Source of the DNA: JBKECY01 sp047975025
Lineage (GTDB): Bacteria > Bacillota > Clostridia > Lachnospirales > Lachnospiraceae
Direction: 5' to 3'
DNA length: 58,811 nt
NCBI GenBank assembly: GCA_047975025.1
Contig: JBKECY010000027.1
Location: forward strand, 1-58,811
Below are positions 1-9,246 of this stretch, piece after piece. Made by a program: the position numbers and the translations under genes. The notes below the pieces were generated by a model. It was given only the letters and a program-made list of their open reading frames with translations, was not told the origin of the DNA and did no database searches. The first letter of the stretch is position 1; each line of letters begins with the position of its first letter.

Positions 1-473
1 TTCAGGACAAATCTCTTGACGATTTCGCACTTTAACTCCAGAGTCAGCAAATTACTGGTGTCGATTATATAATCCGCACGTGATTTAAGATATGCGGTCT
101 TCTCGCGTTGCAGTCGTACGGCTGCGTCAATCCTTTTGTTAAGTGAAAGCGGATGTTTTCGCCGTGTTTCTTTGTACCGGTTGATCAGCACATCATCCTC
201 GGCATCCATGAAGAGGATCTCGTAAGCATAGCCCTGCTCGCGCATCTGGTCGAGTATTGCACCCAGGCTGTCCAGATAGTGACCGCTGCGGATATCTATG
301 CCGACGGCAAAGTCCCGCTGCGTCCCTTCCGGCTGACCGGCTGCGAACCGCGCGCACTCTTCGACCAACGGTATGGGCAGATTGTCCACACAATAGTAGT
401 TTTCATCTTCCAGCATCTTAAGTGCCGTACTTTTGCCTGCTCCTGATACTCCCGTAACTATGACGAACCGCAC
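1..473 (-). CDS. rapZ: RapZ (RNase adapter / nucleotide-binding protein), 3' part missing
   Basis: About 157 N-terminal residues are visible; the rest lies beyond the window edge. The protein begins MRFVIVTGVSGAGKST, a P-loop (Walker A GVSGAGKS), followed by ENYYCVDNLP and a VGIDIRSG segment, all typical of the RapZ/YvcJ family. Family members bind nucleotides; in E. coli RapZ guides RNase E to GlmZ and so controls amino-sugar synthesis, in Firmicutes the role is less clear. The start is GTG, six bases after a GGAGG at 480-484. It follows murB after about 41 bases and is probably the tail of the valS-led operon; proximity to murB fits a link to cell wall precursors. Confidence 0.93.
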   Translation of the reverse strand, partial: MRFVIVTGVSGAGKSTALKMLEDENYYCVDNLPIPLVEECARFAAGQPEGTQRDFAVGIDIRSGHYLDSLGAILDQMREQGYAYEILFMDAEDDVLINRYKETRRKHPLSLNKRIDAAVRLQREKTAYLKSRADYIIDTSNLLTLELKCEIVKRFVL

Positions 474-514
474 GCTTTGCCTCCTTACCTCTTAATGTAC
501 AACTCTTTGTCGAA

Positions 515-1486
515 TCAAAACTCTCCCAGGAAACGCACCTCAGGCTCCAGCATCACGCCGAACCGCTCATATACGTCCTGCTCTACTTTATCCATCAATG
601 CCTTGACATCCTGCGCAGTTGCATGCTCTTTGTTGACAACGAAGCCGCAATGCTTCTCCGATACCTGCGCGCCTCCCAGCTGACAGCCGCGCAAGCCGGT
701 ATCCATAATCAGCTTGCCTGCATAATAGCCCTGCGGCCGCTTAAAGGTACTGCCTGCACTGGGATACTCCAGCGGCTGGCTGGCATTGCGCCGATCCAGC
801 AGTTCCTGCATTCTGTGGTTGATCTGTACAGGATCGTCCTTTTGCAGCTGCAGCACCGCACCCAGCACCACATACCGGTTCGTCTTAACAACACTTGTCC
901 TGTATCCCATCTCCATGCTTTGTACCGGGATATCAAGTATCTGTCCTGCTTCATTTAGTACGCGAATACAGTGCAGCACATCTTTCATTTCACCGCCATA
1001 AGCACCTGCGTTCATCATGACCGCACCGCCAAGCGTTCCCGGAATCCCTGCGGCAAATTCTAATCCGGCCAGCCCCGCCCTCTGGGCTTTTCTCGCCAAG
1101 GTGCGCAGCGTAATACCTGCCATTGCCTCGATTCGCTCTCCCGTAATCGTAATCTGTTCCAGGTTCTCTGTCATTTTAATGATTACGCCCCTGTAGCCAC
1201 TGTCGCTCACCAGCAGATTGCTGCCCTTGCCGATCACAAAATAAGGAACTGCTTCCTGCCTGCATAGTTCTATAATTACCCTGATTTCTTCAAAAGAATG
1301 CGGCAGCAGCAGATAATCTGCTTCTCCGCCAATCTGAAACGTCGTATGACGGCTCATCGGTTCCTGACGCAGGCAATTCTCCTTGCCTACAATCGACTCA
1401 AACTGTCGTCTTAGTTGTTCCCCCACCAGTTTATATGCCTCGTCTTTCCTCATAATTTTACTGCCCGCCTGCTGCCGGCTTTTCAC
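515..1486 (-). CDS. murB: UDP-N-acetylenolpyruvoylglucosamine reductase MurB
   Basis: This is the NADPH- and FAD-dependent reductase that turns UDP-GlcNAc-enolpyruvate into UDP-MurNAc for peptidoglycan, in the cytoplasm. The FAD-binding segment (IGKGSNLLVSD, then GIPGTLGGAVMMNAGAYGGE) and the C-terminal substrate domain (YPSAGSTFKRP, with the catalytic serine; LEPEVRF with the catalytic glutamate) are present. At up to 323 residues it is of normal length. The longest frame starts at a GTG two bases after the upstream stop, with GAGGA six bases before it, which suggests coupling to the TPR gene; an ATG eleven codons later (MRKDEAYK) is the alternative but has a poorer ribosome site. Confidence 0.95.
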   Translation of the reverse strand: MKSRQQAGSKIMRKDEAYKLVGEQLRRQFESIVGKENCLRQEPMSRHTTFQIGGEADYLLLPHSFEEIRVIIELCRQEAVPYFVIGKGSNLLVSDSGYRGVIIKMTENLEQITITGERIEAMAGITLRTLARKAQRAGLAGLEFAAGIPGTLGGAVMMNAGAYGGEMKDVLHCIRVLNEAGQILDIPVQSMEMGYRTSVVKTNRYVVLGAVLQLQKDDPVQINHRMQELLDRRNASQPLEYPSAGSTFKRPQGYYAGKLIMDTGLRGCQLGGAQVSEKHCGFVVNKEHATAQDVKALMDKVEQDVYERFGVMLEPEVRFLGEF

Positions 1487-1488
1487 TC

Positions 1489-2715
1489 CTATTCCTCTGC
1501 CGCCGTCGTTTCCGTCGGTGTCGGCTCTGTGGTCGGCGTCGCCCCTGCTGTCGCCGCTGGGTCAGTCGCTGTCGTTGTTCCCGCAGCTACTGCCTGCGAT
1601 ATGGTCGTATACATCACCTGTGAATCAATCGTCAGAAGATCCTGATTCACAGTGGCAAGCAGTTCACCGGCCTGCGCTGTATCTCCCTGCGCATAGGCAT
1701 CGTACGCCTTGAGCAGTGCTTCTAAACTGTTCGACTTATCCTCGGCCGCGGTTACCTGCTCCTGCGCCGTATTGACCGTCTCGGCCGAATCGGTAATCTG
1801 CTTTTGCAGCTGCGTAAGCTCTGTTGACTGCATTGCCATGGTATCACTGTATTCTACGATTTTGGCATTAGCCTCACTGTTCGTCCTGCGCGTATGCGCC
1901 GGCACAATCAGGAACCAGAGCACACAGGCTCCTACGGCAAATCCAATCGCAATATTGACCACTGTGCCTACCATAGAGCGTTCCCGGTAGGCTGGCGGTA
2001 CGATGACCAGATCATTGCCTGAGACGTATGAGGTACTGGCTGTAAAAATCGAGGCTTCCCATTTCTCGCCTTTGTCCATCCGTTCCAGCTTTGTTGCCAC
2101 TCCGGTCTGTTCTTCCACTTCACGCAGAAAACGCAGTGTCGTTGTATTAGTCTTGTCAATGCGGGCCGCCTTTTTCAAAGCCCGGCGCGCTTTTGCGTAT
2201 TTTCCTTCTTTCATCTGCAGCAGCGCATACAGATGATACCCTTTGATCAGCTTCGGGTTCTGGGTCAGCACGCGTTTTAACTGCACCAACGCCATATCTT
2301 CATGGCCCTCCTTGCTGTTCTCAAGCGCATGATTGTACTTATGGATTGACTGGTTGATCACATCCAGCTTCGCCGCATTCGAGCGAAGTCTCTCTATATA
2401 TTCCTCAGCGATATTGTTGTTGGGGTGCATATTTTTACTGATGACCCATTCACTAAGCGCCGCCACGACTTCCCCTACTTCAAAATACACCAGACCCAGC
2501 AGATTTCTGGCCTGCATATTCATCTTGTTCAGGCGGAGACTTTGCTTAAGACATGTTATCGCCCCGGACAAGTCTCTGATACTTGCCTTCTCGTATCCCT
2601 GATTGTAATACAGTCCGGACAGATAAATCGCTTTTTTTTGTATCAGCACATTCCAGCCGCAGCGCGGACAGTAGTCTGACTCGGTAAGGGGCGCCTTGCA
2701 ATTCATACAATTCAT
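1489..2715 (-). CDS. Zinc-ribbon and TPR membrane-anchored protein
   Basis: A 408-residue protein of unknown exact function. The N-terminus MNCMNCKAPLTESDYCPRCG is a four-cysteine zinc ribbon. Helical repeats that look like tetratricopeptide units follow (about residues 30-200; for example LLGLVYFEVGEVVAALSEW and ALLQMKEGKYAKARRALKKA). One membrane segment (VVNIAIGFAVGACVLWFLIV) leads into a coiled-coil-like stretch (QSTELTQLQKQITDSAETV) and a Thr/Pro/Glu-rich tail. The topology suggests a cytoplasmic TPR domain and an outer coiled coil, a scaffold-like layout. The ATG at 2715 is chosen because AGGAG precedes it; the frame is open 15 codons further up. It sits between a 50-aa gene and murB in the same operon. 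Confidence 0.8.
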   Translation of the reverse strand: MNCMNCKAPLTESDYCPRCGWNVLIQKKAIYLSGLYYNQGYEKASIRDLSGAITCLKQSLRLNKMNMQARNLLGLVYFEVGEVVAALSEWVISKNMHPNNNIAEEYIERLRSNAAKLDVINQSIHKYNHALENSKEGHEDMALVQLKRVLTQNPKLIKGYHLYALLQMKEGKYAKARRALKKAARIDKTNTTTLRFLREVEEQTGVATKLERMDKGEKWEASIFTASTSYVSGNDLVIVPPAYRERSMVGTVVNIAIGFAVGACVLWFLIVPAHTRRTNSEANAKIVEYSDTMAMQSTELTQLQKQITDSAETVNTAQEQVTAAEDKSNSLEALLKAYDAYAQGDTAQAGELLATVNQDLLTIDSQVMYTTISQAVAAGTTTATDPAATAGATPTTEPTPTETTAAEE

Positions 2716-2725
2716 AATAATCTCC

Positions 2726-2878
2726 TTATAGCGGTTGGCGTCCGGTCTTCGTTTCCTCAATAATTTCTTTTAACAGATCCAGAAGGTCTGTAAACTCCCT
2801 GTCATAAATCACGTCTTCCGTATTACTAACGTCCAGACTGGGCTCAAATTTTTTCAGTTCTTCATCATAATCGATCAT
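2726..2878 (-). CDS. Small acidic protein, 50 residues, unknown function
   Basis: A 50-codon frame starts MIDYDEELKKFEPSLDVSN, is preceded at a good distance by GGAGG (2884-2888), and ends eleven bases before the TPR gene start. The product is acidic with a helical C-terminal half (REFTDLLDLLKEIIEETK). The tight fit between folC and the TPR gene and the strong ribosome site support translation. No family is recognised. It may partner the TPR protein. Confidence 0.65.
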   Translation of the reverse strand: MIDYDEELKKFEPSLDVSNTEDVIYDREFTDLLDLLKEIIEETKTGRQPL

Positions 2879-2893
2879 AGGTACCTCCATCAA

Positions 2894-4192
2894 TTACCGG
2901 GCTTTTTGCAGATAGCTTTTTATTTCCCCTATCAAGTATAAGGAGCCAACGCAGAATAATACCCCTCCGTTCGCCTCTCTTAACGTAAGCCCTTGTTCTA
3001 TTCCCTCTGCCACATCATGTGCCACACTGACCTGCGTCTGACCACAGGCACGAAACGCTTCTGCCAGTGTCTCCGGTGTACAGCCTCTCGCGTCCTGGAT
3101 TTGTGTCACAACAACACCGGCCAGCGAAAGTGATGCGCAGATATCTTTTACCATTTTGCTATAATCCTTGTCCTTGACAGCCGAAAAAAGCAGATTGATC
3201 GGATGCTGTGTCTGAAATTCTGCTGCTGTCTGTATAAATTGCAGAATCCCATCCTCGTTATGCGCGCCATCTACGATGACTCCGGGCATAATCGTCTCCA
3301 TCCTCCCCTGCCAGTTCGTACTTTTGATTCCTCTGCGGATCTGTTCTCCGCTGATCTGCAGCCGGTCAGCCAGGACCTGCACTGCCTTCACTGCAAACGA
3401 TGCGTTGAGCACCTGATATGATGCAATAAAAGGAATCTCATATTGTTCCTTATCATCATACCCATTTTTAATATAAAAAGCAATGCCATTCAATGTCTTT
3501 TTGCATATTTCATAATCACTGGCAGATACCGGAAATGCCGGACTGCCCTTTTGCGCTGCGATTTTTTGTATTTCGGCCGCAGCCTCCGTCTGATCCGCAT
3601 AATATACGACCGGAATGCCGGGTTTAATGATACCTGCCTTCTCACGGGCAATCTCTGCCACCGTCTCTCCCAGATATTCTGTATGATCCAGTGCTATCGA
3701 TGTGATCACGCACAGCAGCGGATCATCCACTGCATTTGTCGCGTCCAGCCTGCCGCCAAGTCCTGTCTCCAGCACTACATATTCCATCTTGTGTGCGCAA
3801 AACAGAAGCATACCCATCAAAAAGAGCATTTCAAAGTACGTTGGATGACTCTCCCCTGCCGCTACCAGCGTATCCGCCATTTCCCTGACCTGTCCAAACG
3901 CCTTGAGAAATTCTTCATCGCTGACCCAGACATCATCCATCAAAAAGCGCTCATTGATCTTGACCAGATGCGGAGATGTGAACAGGCCGCAGCGGTACCC
4001 TGCCTGGCGCAGGACGGAATGCAGAAATGCGCATACGCTGCCTTTGCCGTTCGTTCCCGCCACGTGGATTACACGAAACTTCTGCTGCGGATTCCCCAGC
4101 AGGTCCAGACATTTCCGAGTATGCTCCAGACTGTTTTTACTGGTGAATTTGGGTATTTCATTAATATAGTCCACTGCTTCATTATAGTTCAT
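2894..4192 (-). CDS. folC: Folylpolyglutamate / dihydrofolate synthase FolC
   Basis: A Mur-ligase-like ATP-dependent enzyme that adds glutamate to folates (and may also make dihydrofolate from dihydropteroate). The P-loop GTNGKGS is at residues 46-52, followed by FTSPHLVKINERF and the omega-loop region; VLETGLGGRLDATN and the HTEYLG segment are family signatures, and the C-terminal domain carries VDGAHNEDGI. At 432 residues it is of normal length. It lies eleven bases after the LTA synthase-like gene stop, in the valS operon. Confidence 0.94.
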   Translation of the reverse strand: MNYNEAVDYINEIPKFTSKNSLEHTRKCLDLLGNPQQKFRVIHVAGTNGKGSVCAFLHSVLRQAGYRCGLFTSPHLVKINERFLMDDVWVSDEEFLKAFGQVREMADTLVAAGESHPTYFEMLFLMGMLLFCAHKMEYVVLETGLGGRLDATNAVDDPLLCVITSIALDHTEYLGETVAEIAREKAGIIKPGIPVVYYADQTEAAAEIQKIAAQKGSPAFPVSASDYEICKKTLNGIAFYIKNGYDDKEQYEIPFIASYQVLNASFAVKAVQVLADRLQISGEQIRRGIKSTNWQGRMETIMPGVIVDGAHNEDGILQFIQTAAEFQTQHPINLLFSAVKDKDYSKMVKDICASLSLAGVVVTQIQDARGCTPETLAEAFRACGQTQVSVAHDVAEGIEQGLTLREANGGVLFCVGSLYLIGEIKSYLQKAR

Positions 4193-4203
4193 CTGCTCTT
4201 CTC

Positions 4204-6216
4204 CTAAGGTGTTTGTGTCGCCGCATCACTTTTCACAGCATAATACAGGCGGTCCTCTGACTTGCTCAGTGCTTTTCTGGTACTGCTGTTGCTTCGCTGT
4301 ATGACGCGTACCACATCGTAATCCGTAAGCGCCGTACCGCTGATCAGCAGTGTCGTCGGATTCACATAGGTGGTCTCAACGTACTCCCCGTTGATTTGCA
4401 CCTCACTGGAGGGGGTATACCCCGAGCCGAGAACGTAGTACGTATTCTGAATTGCGGAGACAGTCTGAATCTCATCCAGGACAGTCTCGCCAATTCCCAT
4501 ATGCAGGGTTGTCGGCAGGAAGGGTGATTCTCCGTCGTACACATACTGCTCACCATAGAGAATATCGTACTGCAGTGTCTCCAGATCCACCTGGTAATCC
4601 TTTGTATTCTTTCTTGCCTGGTGATATCTGAAAATATTGTCTTCGTGTATTCCCAGCTGATTCATGACTTCCGCTGCCATCTGATACGCATTCAGATTCT
4701 GATCCTGCTTCTCAAGCCCCATATTATCCCAGATGACATATTCCGTCTGGAACAAATAACGGTTCGCAACATCTTCCACCCCAAGTCCCATCGTCGGCAG
4801 ATGATCGCCGTACATAACCAGCACGACATCTTCATCGTACTGTGAAAGTCTGTCTGTCAGTTCTTTGATAAAGGTATCCATCTCATGAATCTGATTGACA
4901 TAATATTCCCATTTGTTATTCTCTTCTTCCGTAGCCGCCCCGGACACTGTAATTTCCGGGTCTTCCAGAATCGGTTCCTCAGGATAGTCACCATGCCCCT
5001 GTACTGAAATCGTATAGATATAATCCTGTTCGTCCGTAGACTCCAGACAATCGAAGATCGAATCCGTCAGCACCTCATCCTTGACCCAGCCCAGAGGGTT
5101 CAGATCTTCTGAATCCGCCATATACTCTTCGGAGGTGAAGGTATCAAATCCCAGATTCTTAAATACGGTTCTGCGTCCGTAGAAATTCGCCTCGTTATTA
5201 TGTATGGCATGCGTCGCATAGCCCAGATTCTTCAGAACATAGGGTGCGCTCTCAGCCGTTGTTTCCTTAAGAATACTCTTATACGGATATTCGCCCGGAC
5301 CGAAATAGCGCAGGCTCATGCCTGTAATCGTCTCGAACTCCGTATTGGCAGTCCCCGCCCCCACCGTCGGCACCCTGAAATACCCGGAAGAATATTCTTC
5401 CATCAAGGAGGTAAACGTCGGAATCGGATTCTCCGATAATTCCAGATAATTAACCAGCGAAGGGTCGAAGAACGATTCAAGCTGCAAGAAAATAATATTC
5501 GGATAGGATTCTTCCTCCTCCGTCTCCGGCAGCGTGTCCTCCGTTGCCGTTATACGATCCACCTCTTCCTCAGAATAGTCTCTTGGCATGGAGATTCCCG
5601 TATTAAAAATCGTGGTTGCCAGACAGTAGGGGTATCCATAATCTTCATACGCCGAGGCGATATTACCAAAATAATTGGACAGCACCCGCTGTTCCAATGC
5701 CAGATTCGTAATACCGGCAAACGCAATTATAGATACAACAAACAAAGGCAGATTGACTTTGTAGCGCAGCGGGCCTGTATACTTGGGTCCCTTAAAGAAC
5801 AGCCAGACCAGTGCCAGCACGACGGCAACAGCGAGAACGCCCGCCACAATCAGACCTGCTACCGGCAGATAGCGGTTGGCAATCTTAAATGCATCCGAAA
5901 TCATATGCAGATCCGGTCCCGTAAAAGGAGTGACCCTCGTCGACAGCAGTACTCCGTTAATGATCCCCAGACCCATCCAGAAAATCGCAAGAAGCACCCG
6001 GAGGAACACACGCCTGCGCACCAGATATACGCAAAGCGTGGTCACAAAGATAAGTCCTGCATTGTACAGGAACACAAGCGGCTTTTCAGCCACGAACGTG
6101 GCCGCCAGTCCCAGTGAATGTCTGGAAATGGCTTCGATCAGGTAGTAGGCGATCAATACGACTACGGCCTGTACGATCAGCGATATCTTGTTACATACAT
6201 TGTACCATTTTTTCAT
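4204..6216 (-). CDS. LTA synthase family membrane sulfatase-like protein
   Basis: A 670-residue membrane protein with about five hydrophobic helices in the first 190 residues and an extracellular alkaline-phosphatase/sulfatase fold after residue about 240. Visible family motifs are NIIFLQLESFFDP (metal-binding Glu region), GAGTANTEFE (the nucleophile threonine region of LtaS), AIHNNEANFYGR and MYGDHLPTMG. Proteins of this family move glycerol-phosphate from phosphatidylglycerol to teichoic acids or glycolipids; substrate here is not known. A C-terminal extension of about 90 residues with a small beta-like domain (VLGSGYTPSSEVQINGEYV) follows. It is 31 bases downstream of valS in the same operon. 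Confidence 0.88.
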   Translation of the reverse strand: MKKWYNVCNKISLIVQAVVVLIAYYLIEAISRHSLGLAATFVAEKPLVFLYNAGLIFVTTLCVYLVRRRVFLRVLLAIFWMGLGIINGVLLSTRVTPFTGPDLHMISDAFKIANRYLPVAGLIVAGVLAVAVVLALVWLFFKGPKYTGPLRYKVNLPLFVVSIIAFAGITNLALEQRVLSNYFGNIASAYEDYGYPYCLATTIFNTGISMPRDYSEEEVDRITATEDTLPETEEEESYPNIIFLQLESFFDPSLVNYLELSENPIPTFTSLMEEYSSGYFRVPTVGAGTANTEFETITGMSLRYFGPGEYPYKSILKETTAESAPYVLKNLGYATHAIHNNEANFYGRRTVFKNLGFDTFTSEEYMADSEDLNPLGWVKDEVLTDSIFDCLESTDEQDYIYTISVQGHGDYPEEPILEDPEITVSGAATEEENNKWEYYVNQIHEMDTFIKELTDRLSQYDEDVVLVMYGDHLPTMGLGVEDVANRYLFQTEYVIWDNMGLEKQDQNLNAYQMAAEVMNQLGIHEDNIFRYHQARKNTKDYQVDLETLQYDILYGEQYVYDGESPFLPTTLHMGIGETVLDEIQTVSAIQNTYYVLGSGYTPSSEVQINGEYVETTYVNPTTLLISGTALTDYDVVRVIQRSNSSTRKALSKSEDRLYYAVKSDAATQTP

Positions 6217-6247
6217 GGCATCCTCCTAAGTGCACTCCCTTGTGCTG

Positions 6248-8902
6248 TCAGATCAATTCATTTTTTGACTTAATAACCTGCGCCCGCATATCCTCATATT
6301 TGGAAAGCTTATCTCTTTCTTCCTGGATTTTGGAAGCAGGCGCCTTGCTGACGAATTTTTCGTTGGAAAGCATTCCTGTGGCTCTGCTGATCTCAGCATC
6401 CAGACGTTTCTCTTCCTTTTCCAGACGCGCCAGCTCTTCTTGCTTATCTACCAGTTCGTCAAGTGGCAGATAGACAACGGCATCCTGTGTTACGATAGAG
6501 ACTGCATTCTCAGCAATCCCATCCTTGGATGACTGGACTTTGACCCGCGTTGCAAACAGCAGATTCGTATAGGAGGCCTTCAGGTTCTCATATGTTGTGC
6601 ATGCCTCTTCGGACTCTCCGACAATATATACTTTCGTCTTCTTGTTCTGCGGCACCTGCAACTGCGTTCTGGCATTTCTGACACCGCGAACGATCTCCTT
6701 CACCTTCTCGATCGTCTCGGTCTCGGCAGCAAACTCCCACTGCGGCGTATACTCCGGCCATGCAGACACCATAATTGACTCTTCTTGGGGCAGCAGTGTC
6801 GAATAGATCTCCTCCGTAATAAACGGCATATACGGATGCAGCAGCTTTAACGACTGCGTCAATACTGTACGCAGCGTCCACATCGCATAGTCGGCAGAAT
6901 CCGCATCATACTGCGCATTCCAGATTCTTACCTTGGCAATCTCAATATACCAGTCACAGAATTCATCCCAAAGGAAGTCATGAATCTTGGAGACGGCAAT
7001 GCCTAATTCATAGCGGTCCAGATTCTCTGTGACTTCTCTGGTCAGGCGGTTCACGCTGGAGAGAATCCAGCGATCCTCTGTTTTCAACTGAAAACGCTCC
7101 GGCTGCTGAAAATCTTTACCCTCGATGTTCATCATAATAAATCTGGAAGCATTCCAGATCTTATTCGCAAAGTTACGGCTTGCTTCGACCTTCTCCCAGT
7201 AAAACCGCATATCGTTGCCGGGCGCGTTGCCTGTCATAAGTGTCAGGCGCAGAGCATCTGCACCATATTTGTCAATGACTTCCAGCGGATCGATTCCGTT
7301 GCCCAGAGATTTGCTCATCTTGCGGCCTTCGCTGTCACGCACCAGTCCATGAATCAGTACATGAGAAAACGGTGTTTTCTTCGTATGCTCAAGTCCCGAG
7401 AATACCATACGGATTACCCAGAAAAAGATGATATCATAGCCAGTAACCAGTACATTGGTCGGATAGAAGTATTCCAGATCTTCTGTCTGCTGCGGCCAGC
7501 CCAGTGTGGAAAATGGCCACAGAGCTGAGCTGAACCATGTATCCAGTGTATCTTCATCCTGTGTGAATTCTGTATTGCCGCAATCCGGACATACTTCCGG
7601 CACCTCTCTGGATACAATTACTTTGTGGCATGAATTGCAGTAGTAGGCCGGTATCCGGTGTCCCCACCACAGCTGACGCGAAATGCACCAGTCGCGTATA
7701 TTCTCCAGCCAGTGCAGATAGATCTTGTCAAAGCGTTCCGGAACAAAGGTCAGCTCTTTTGTATGCAATGCTTCGATAGCCTCTGCCGCCATTTCCTTCA
7801 TCTTAACGAACCATTGCGGTTTGATCATAGGCTCCACCACCGTTTTGCAGCGGTCATGCGTTCCTACATTGTGGACATGCTCCTCGATTTTGACCAGCAG
7901 CCCCTGCTCTTGCAAATCCTCAACGATTTGTCTGCGTGCTTCATAGCGGTCAAGACCTGTGTACTTGCCGCACAGCGAATTCATCGTGGCATCATCTTCC
8001 ATAATCGTGATTTCCGCCAGCCCATGACGTCTGCCGACCTCAAAATCATTCGGGTCATGTGCCGGTGTGATCTTCACGCAGCCAGTTCCAAATTCGCGGT
8101 CTACATAGCTGTCTGCAATGACCGGAATCTCGCGGTCGGTCAGCGGCAGCTTCAAGGTCTTGCCTATGAGCGACTGATAGCGCTCATCCTCCGGATTGAC
8201 AGCAACCGCCGTATCTCCCAGCATGGTCTCCGGACGAGTCGTTGCAATTTCTACGAAAGCATCACTGCCCACTACCGGATAACGAATATGCCAGAAATGC
8301 CCTGCACTTTCCGTATGCTCCACCTCGGCATCGGAAATAGACGTCTGGCAGACCGGACACCAGTTAATGATTCTGGCACCTTTATAAATATAATCTTTTT
8401 CATACAACCGCACGAACGCTTCTTTGACAGCCTCCGAACATCCCTCATCCATTGTGAAGCGCTCACGCTCCCAGTCTGCCGAGGAACCCAGCTTCTTCAG
8501 CTGGTTGATAATCTTGCCGCCGTACTCTTCCTTCCATTCCCATGCATGCTCCAGAAATGCCTCGCGTCCGATTTCATCCTTGTCAATTCCCTGCTCACTC
8601 AGCTTCTCTATGACCTTGACTTCCGTAGCGATGGCCGCATGATCTGTCCCGGGCTGCCACAGTGCTTCATAGCCCTGCATCCGTTTAAAACGAATCAATA
8701 TATCCTGCATGGTATTATCGAGGGCATGCCCCATGTGGAGCTGCCCGGTCACATTGGGCGGGGGCATAACGATCGTAAAGGGCTTCTTGTCCCGATTCGG
8801 TCTGGCATGGAAATACCCTCCCTTCATCCATTTTTCATACAGTTTGTCCTCTATCTCTTTTGGATCATATGTCTTGCTTAGTTCACCCGTAGCTGCACTC
8901 AT
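6248..8902 (-). CDS. valS: Valyl-tRNA synthetase
   Basis: Charges tRNA-Val in the cytoplasm. An 884-residue class Ia synthetase: PPPNVTGQLHMGHA carries the HIGH motif (HMGH, residues 56-59), the CP1 editing domain holds EIATTRPETMLGDTAVAVNP, the zinc-ribbon-like CPVCQTS and CPDCGNTEF segments follow, then GRKMSKSLGNGIDP (KMSKS loop), the anticodon-binding domain and the C-terminal coiled-coil arm (LARLEKEEKRLDAEISRA). The start is the ATG after GGAGGAG. Expression is predicted to be controlled by the T-box leader directly upstream. Confidence 0.97.
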   Translation of the reverse strand: MSAATGELSKTYDPKEIEDKLYEKWMKGGYFHARPNRDKKPFTIVMPPPNVTGQLHMGHALDNTMQDILIRFKRMQGYEALWQPGTDHAAIATEVKVIEKLSEQGIDKDEIGREAFLEHAWEWKEEYGGKIINQLKKLGSSADWERERFTMDEGCSEAVKEAFVRLYEKDYIYKGARIINWCPVCQTSISDAEVEHTESAGHFWHIRYPVVGSDAFVEIATTRPETMLGDTAVAVNPEDERYQSLIGKTLKLPLTDREIPVIADSYVDREFGTGCVKITPAHDPNDFEVGRRHGLAEITIMEDDATMNSLCGKYTGLDRYEARRQIVEDLQEQGLLVKIEEHVHNVGTHDRCKTVVEPMIKPQWFVKMKEMAAEAIEALHTKELTFVPERFDKIYLHWLENIRDWCISRQLWWGHRIPAYYCNSCHKVIVSREVPEVCPDCGNTEFTQDEDTLDTWFSSALWPFSTLGWPQQTEDLEYFYPTNVLVTGYDIIFFWVIRMVFSGLEHTKKTPFSHVLIHGLVRDSEGRKMSKSLGNGIDPLEVIDKYGADALRLTLMTGNAPGNDMRFYWEKVEASRNFANKIWNASRFIMMNIEGKDFQQPERFQLKTEDRWILSSVNRLTREVTENLDRYELGIAVSKIHDFLWDEFCDWYIEIAKVRIWNAQYDADSADYAMWTLRTVLTQSLKLLHPYMPFITEEIYSTLLPQEESIMVSAWPEYTPQWEFAAETETIEKVKEIVRGVRNARTQLQVPQNKKTKVYIVGESEEACTTYENLKASYTNLLFATRVKVQSSKDGIAENAVSIVTQDAVVYLPLDELVDKQEELARLEKEEKRLDAEISRATGMLSNEKFVSKAPASKIQEERDKLSKYEDMRAQVIKSKNELI

Positions 8903-8953
8903 GGCCTCATCTCCTCCTCATGGATTTTTATATTCTAAAGGCAGAAAAGAACA

Positions 8954-9211
8954 AAGATTCGCCCTTTACACTCGTAAAGGGCGAATCTTCGCGGTACCAC
9001 CTTTATTATGGCAGAGAGCTATCTCCCAGCCATACTTGTCATGTCTTTTAACGCAGACGACACGTGGGGAACTACCAATTCTTAGACCTTCATCCCCCCG
9101 GTTCAAAAGCTACCTTCTATCAGAGTTGCCTCAGATCATCTCTCAGCCAATGCATGATCTTCTCTTATCAGGACTTCTGATATACTCCTCTTTTTCATTA
9201 CCTTTTACTTT
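8954..9211 (-). promoter_or_regulatory. T-box leader of valS, with terminator
   Basis: The minus strand carries the highly conserved T-box sequence AAAGGTGGTACCGCG (8990-9004), followed at once by a 16-bp perfect hairpin (arms 8954-8969 and 8974-8989) and a U-rich run, i.e. the terminator that competes with the antiterminator. Further 5' are AGAGAAGA, GGCTGAGAGATGATC and a GUA codon (9111-9113) placed like a specifier codon for valine. Uncharged tRNA-Val should stabilise the antiterminator and switch on valS and the genes behind it. The exact specifier base triplet is my reading and not proven. Confidence 0.93.
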
Positions 9212-9217
9212 TGTCCT

Positions 9218-9246
9218 ATAATAGTCCAGAGAAGTAATTTTGTCAA
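9218..9246 (-). promoter_or_regulatory. Sigma-A promoter of the valS operon
   Basis: TTGACA (9241-9246) and TATTAT (9218-9223) are separated by exactly 17 bases, in front of the T-box leader. The -35 box overlaps the end of the upstream hydrolase gene. Confidence 0.8.

Noticed and set aside
7658..8881. 407-residue plus-strand ORF inside valS
   Set aside because: Antisense to highly conserved valS motifs; no family features.
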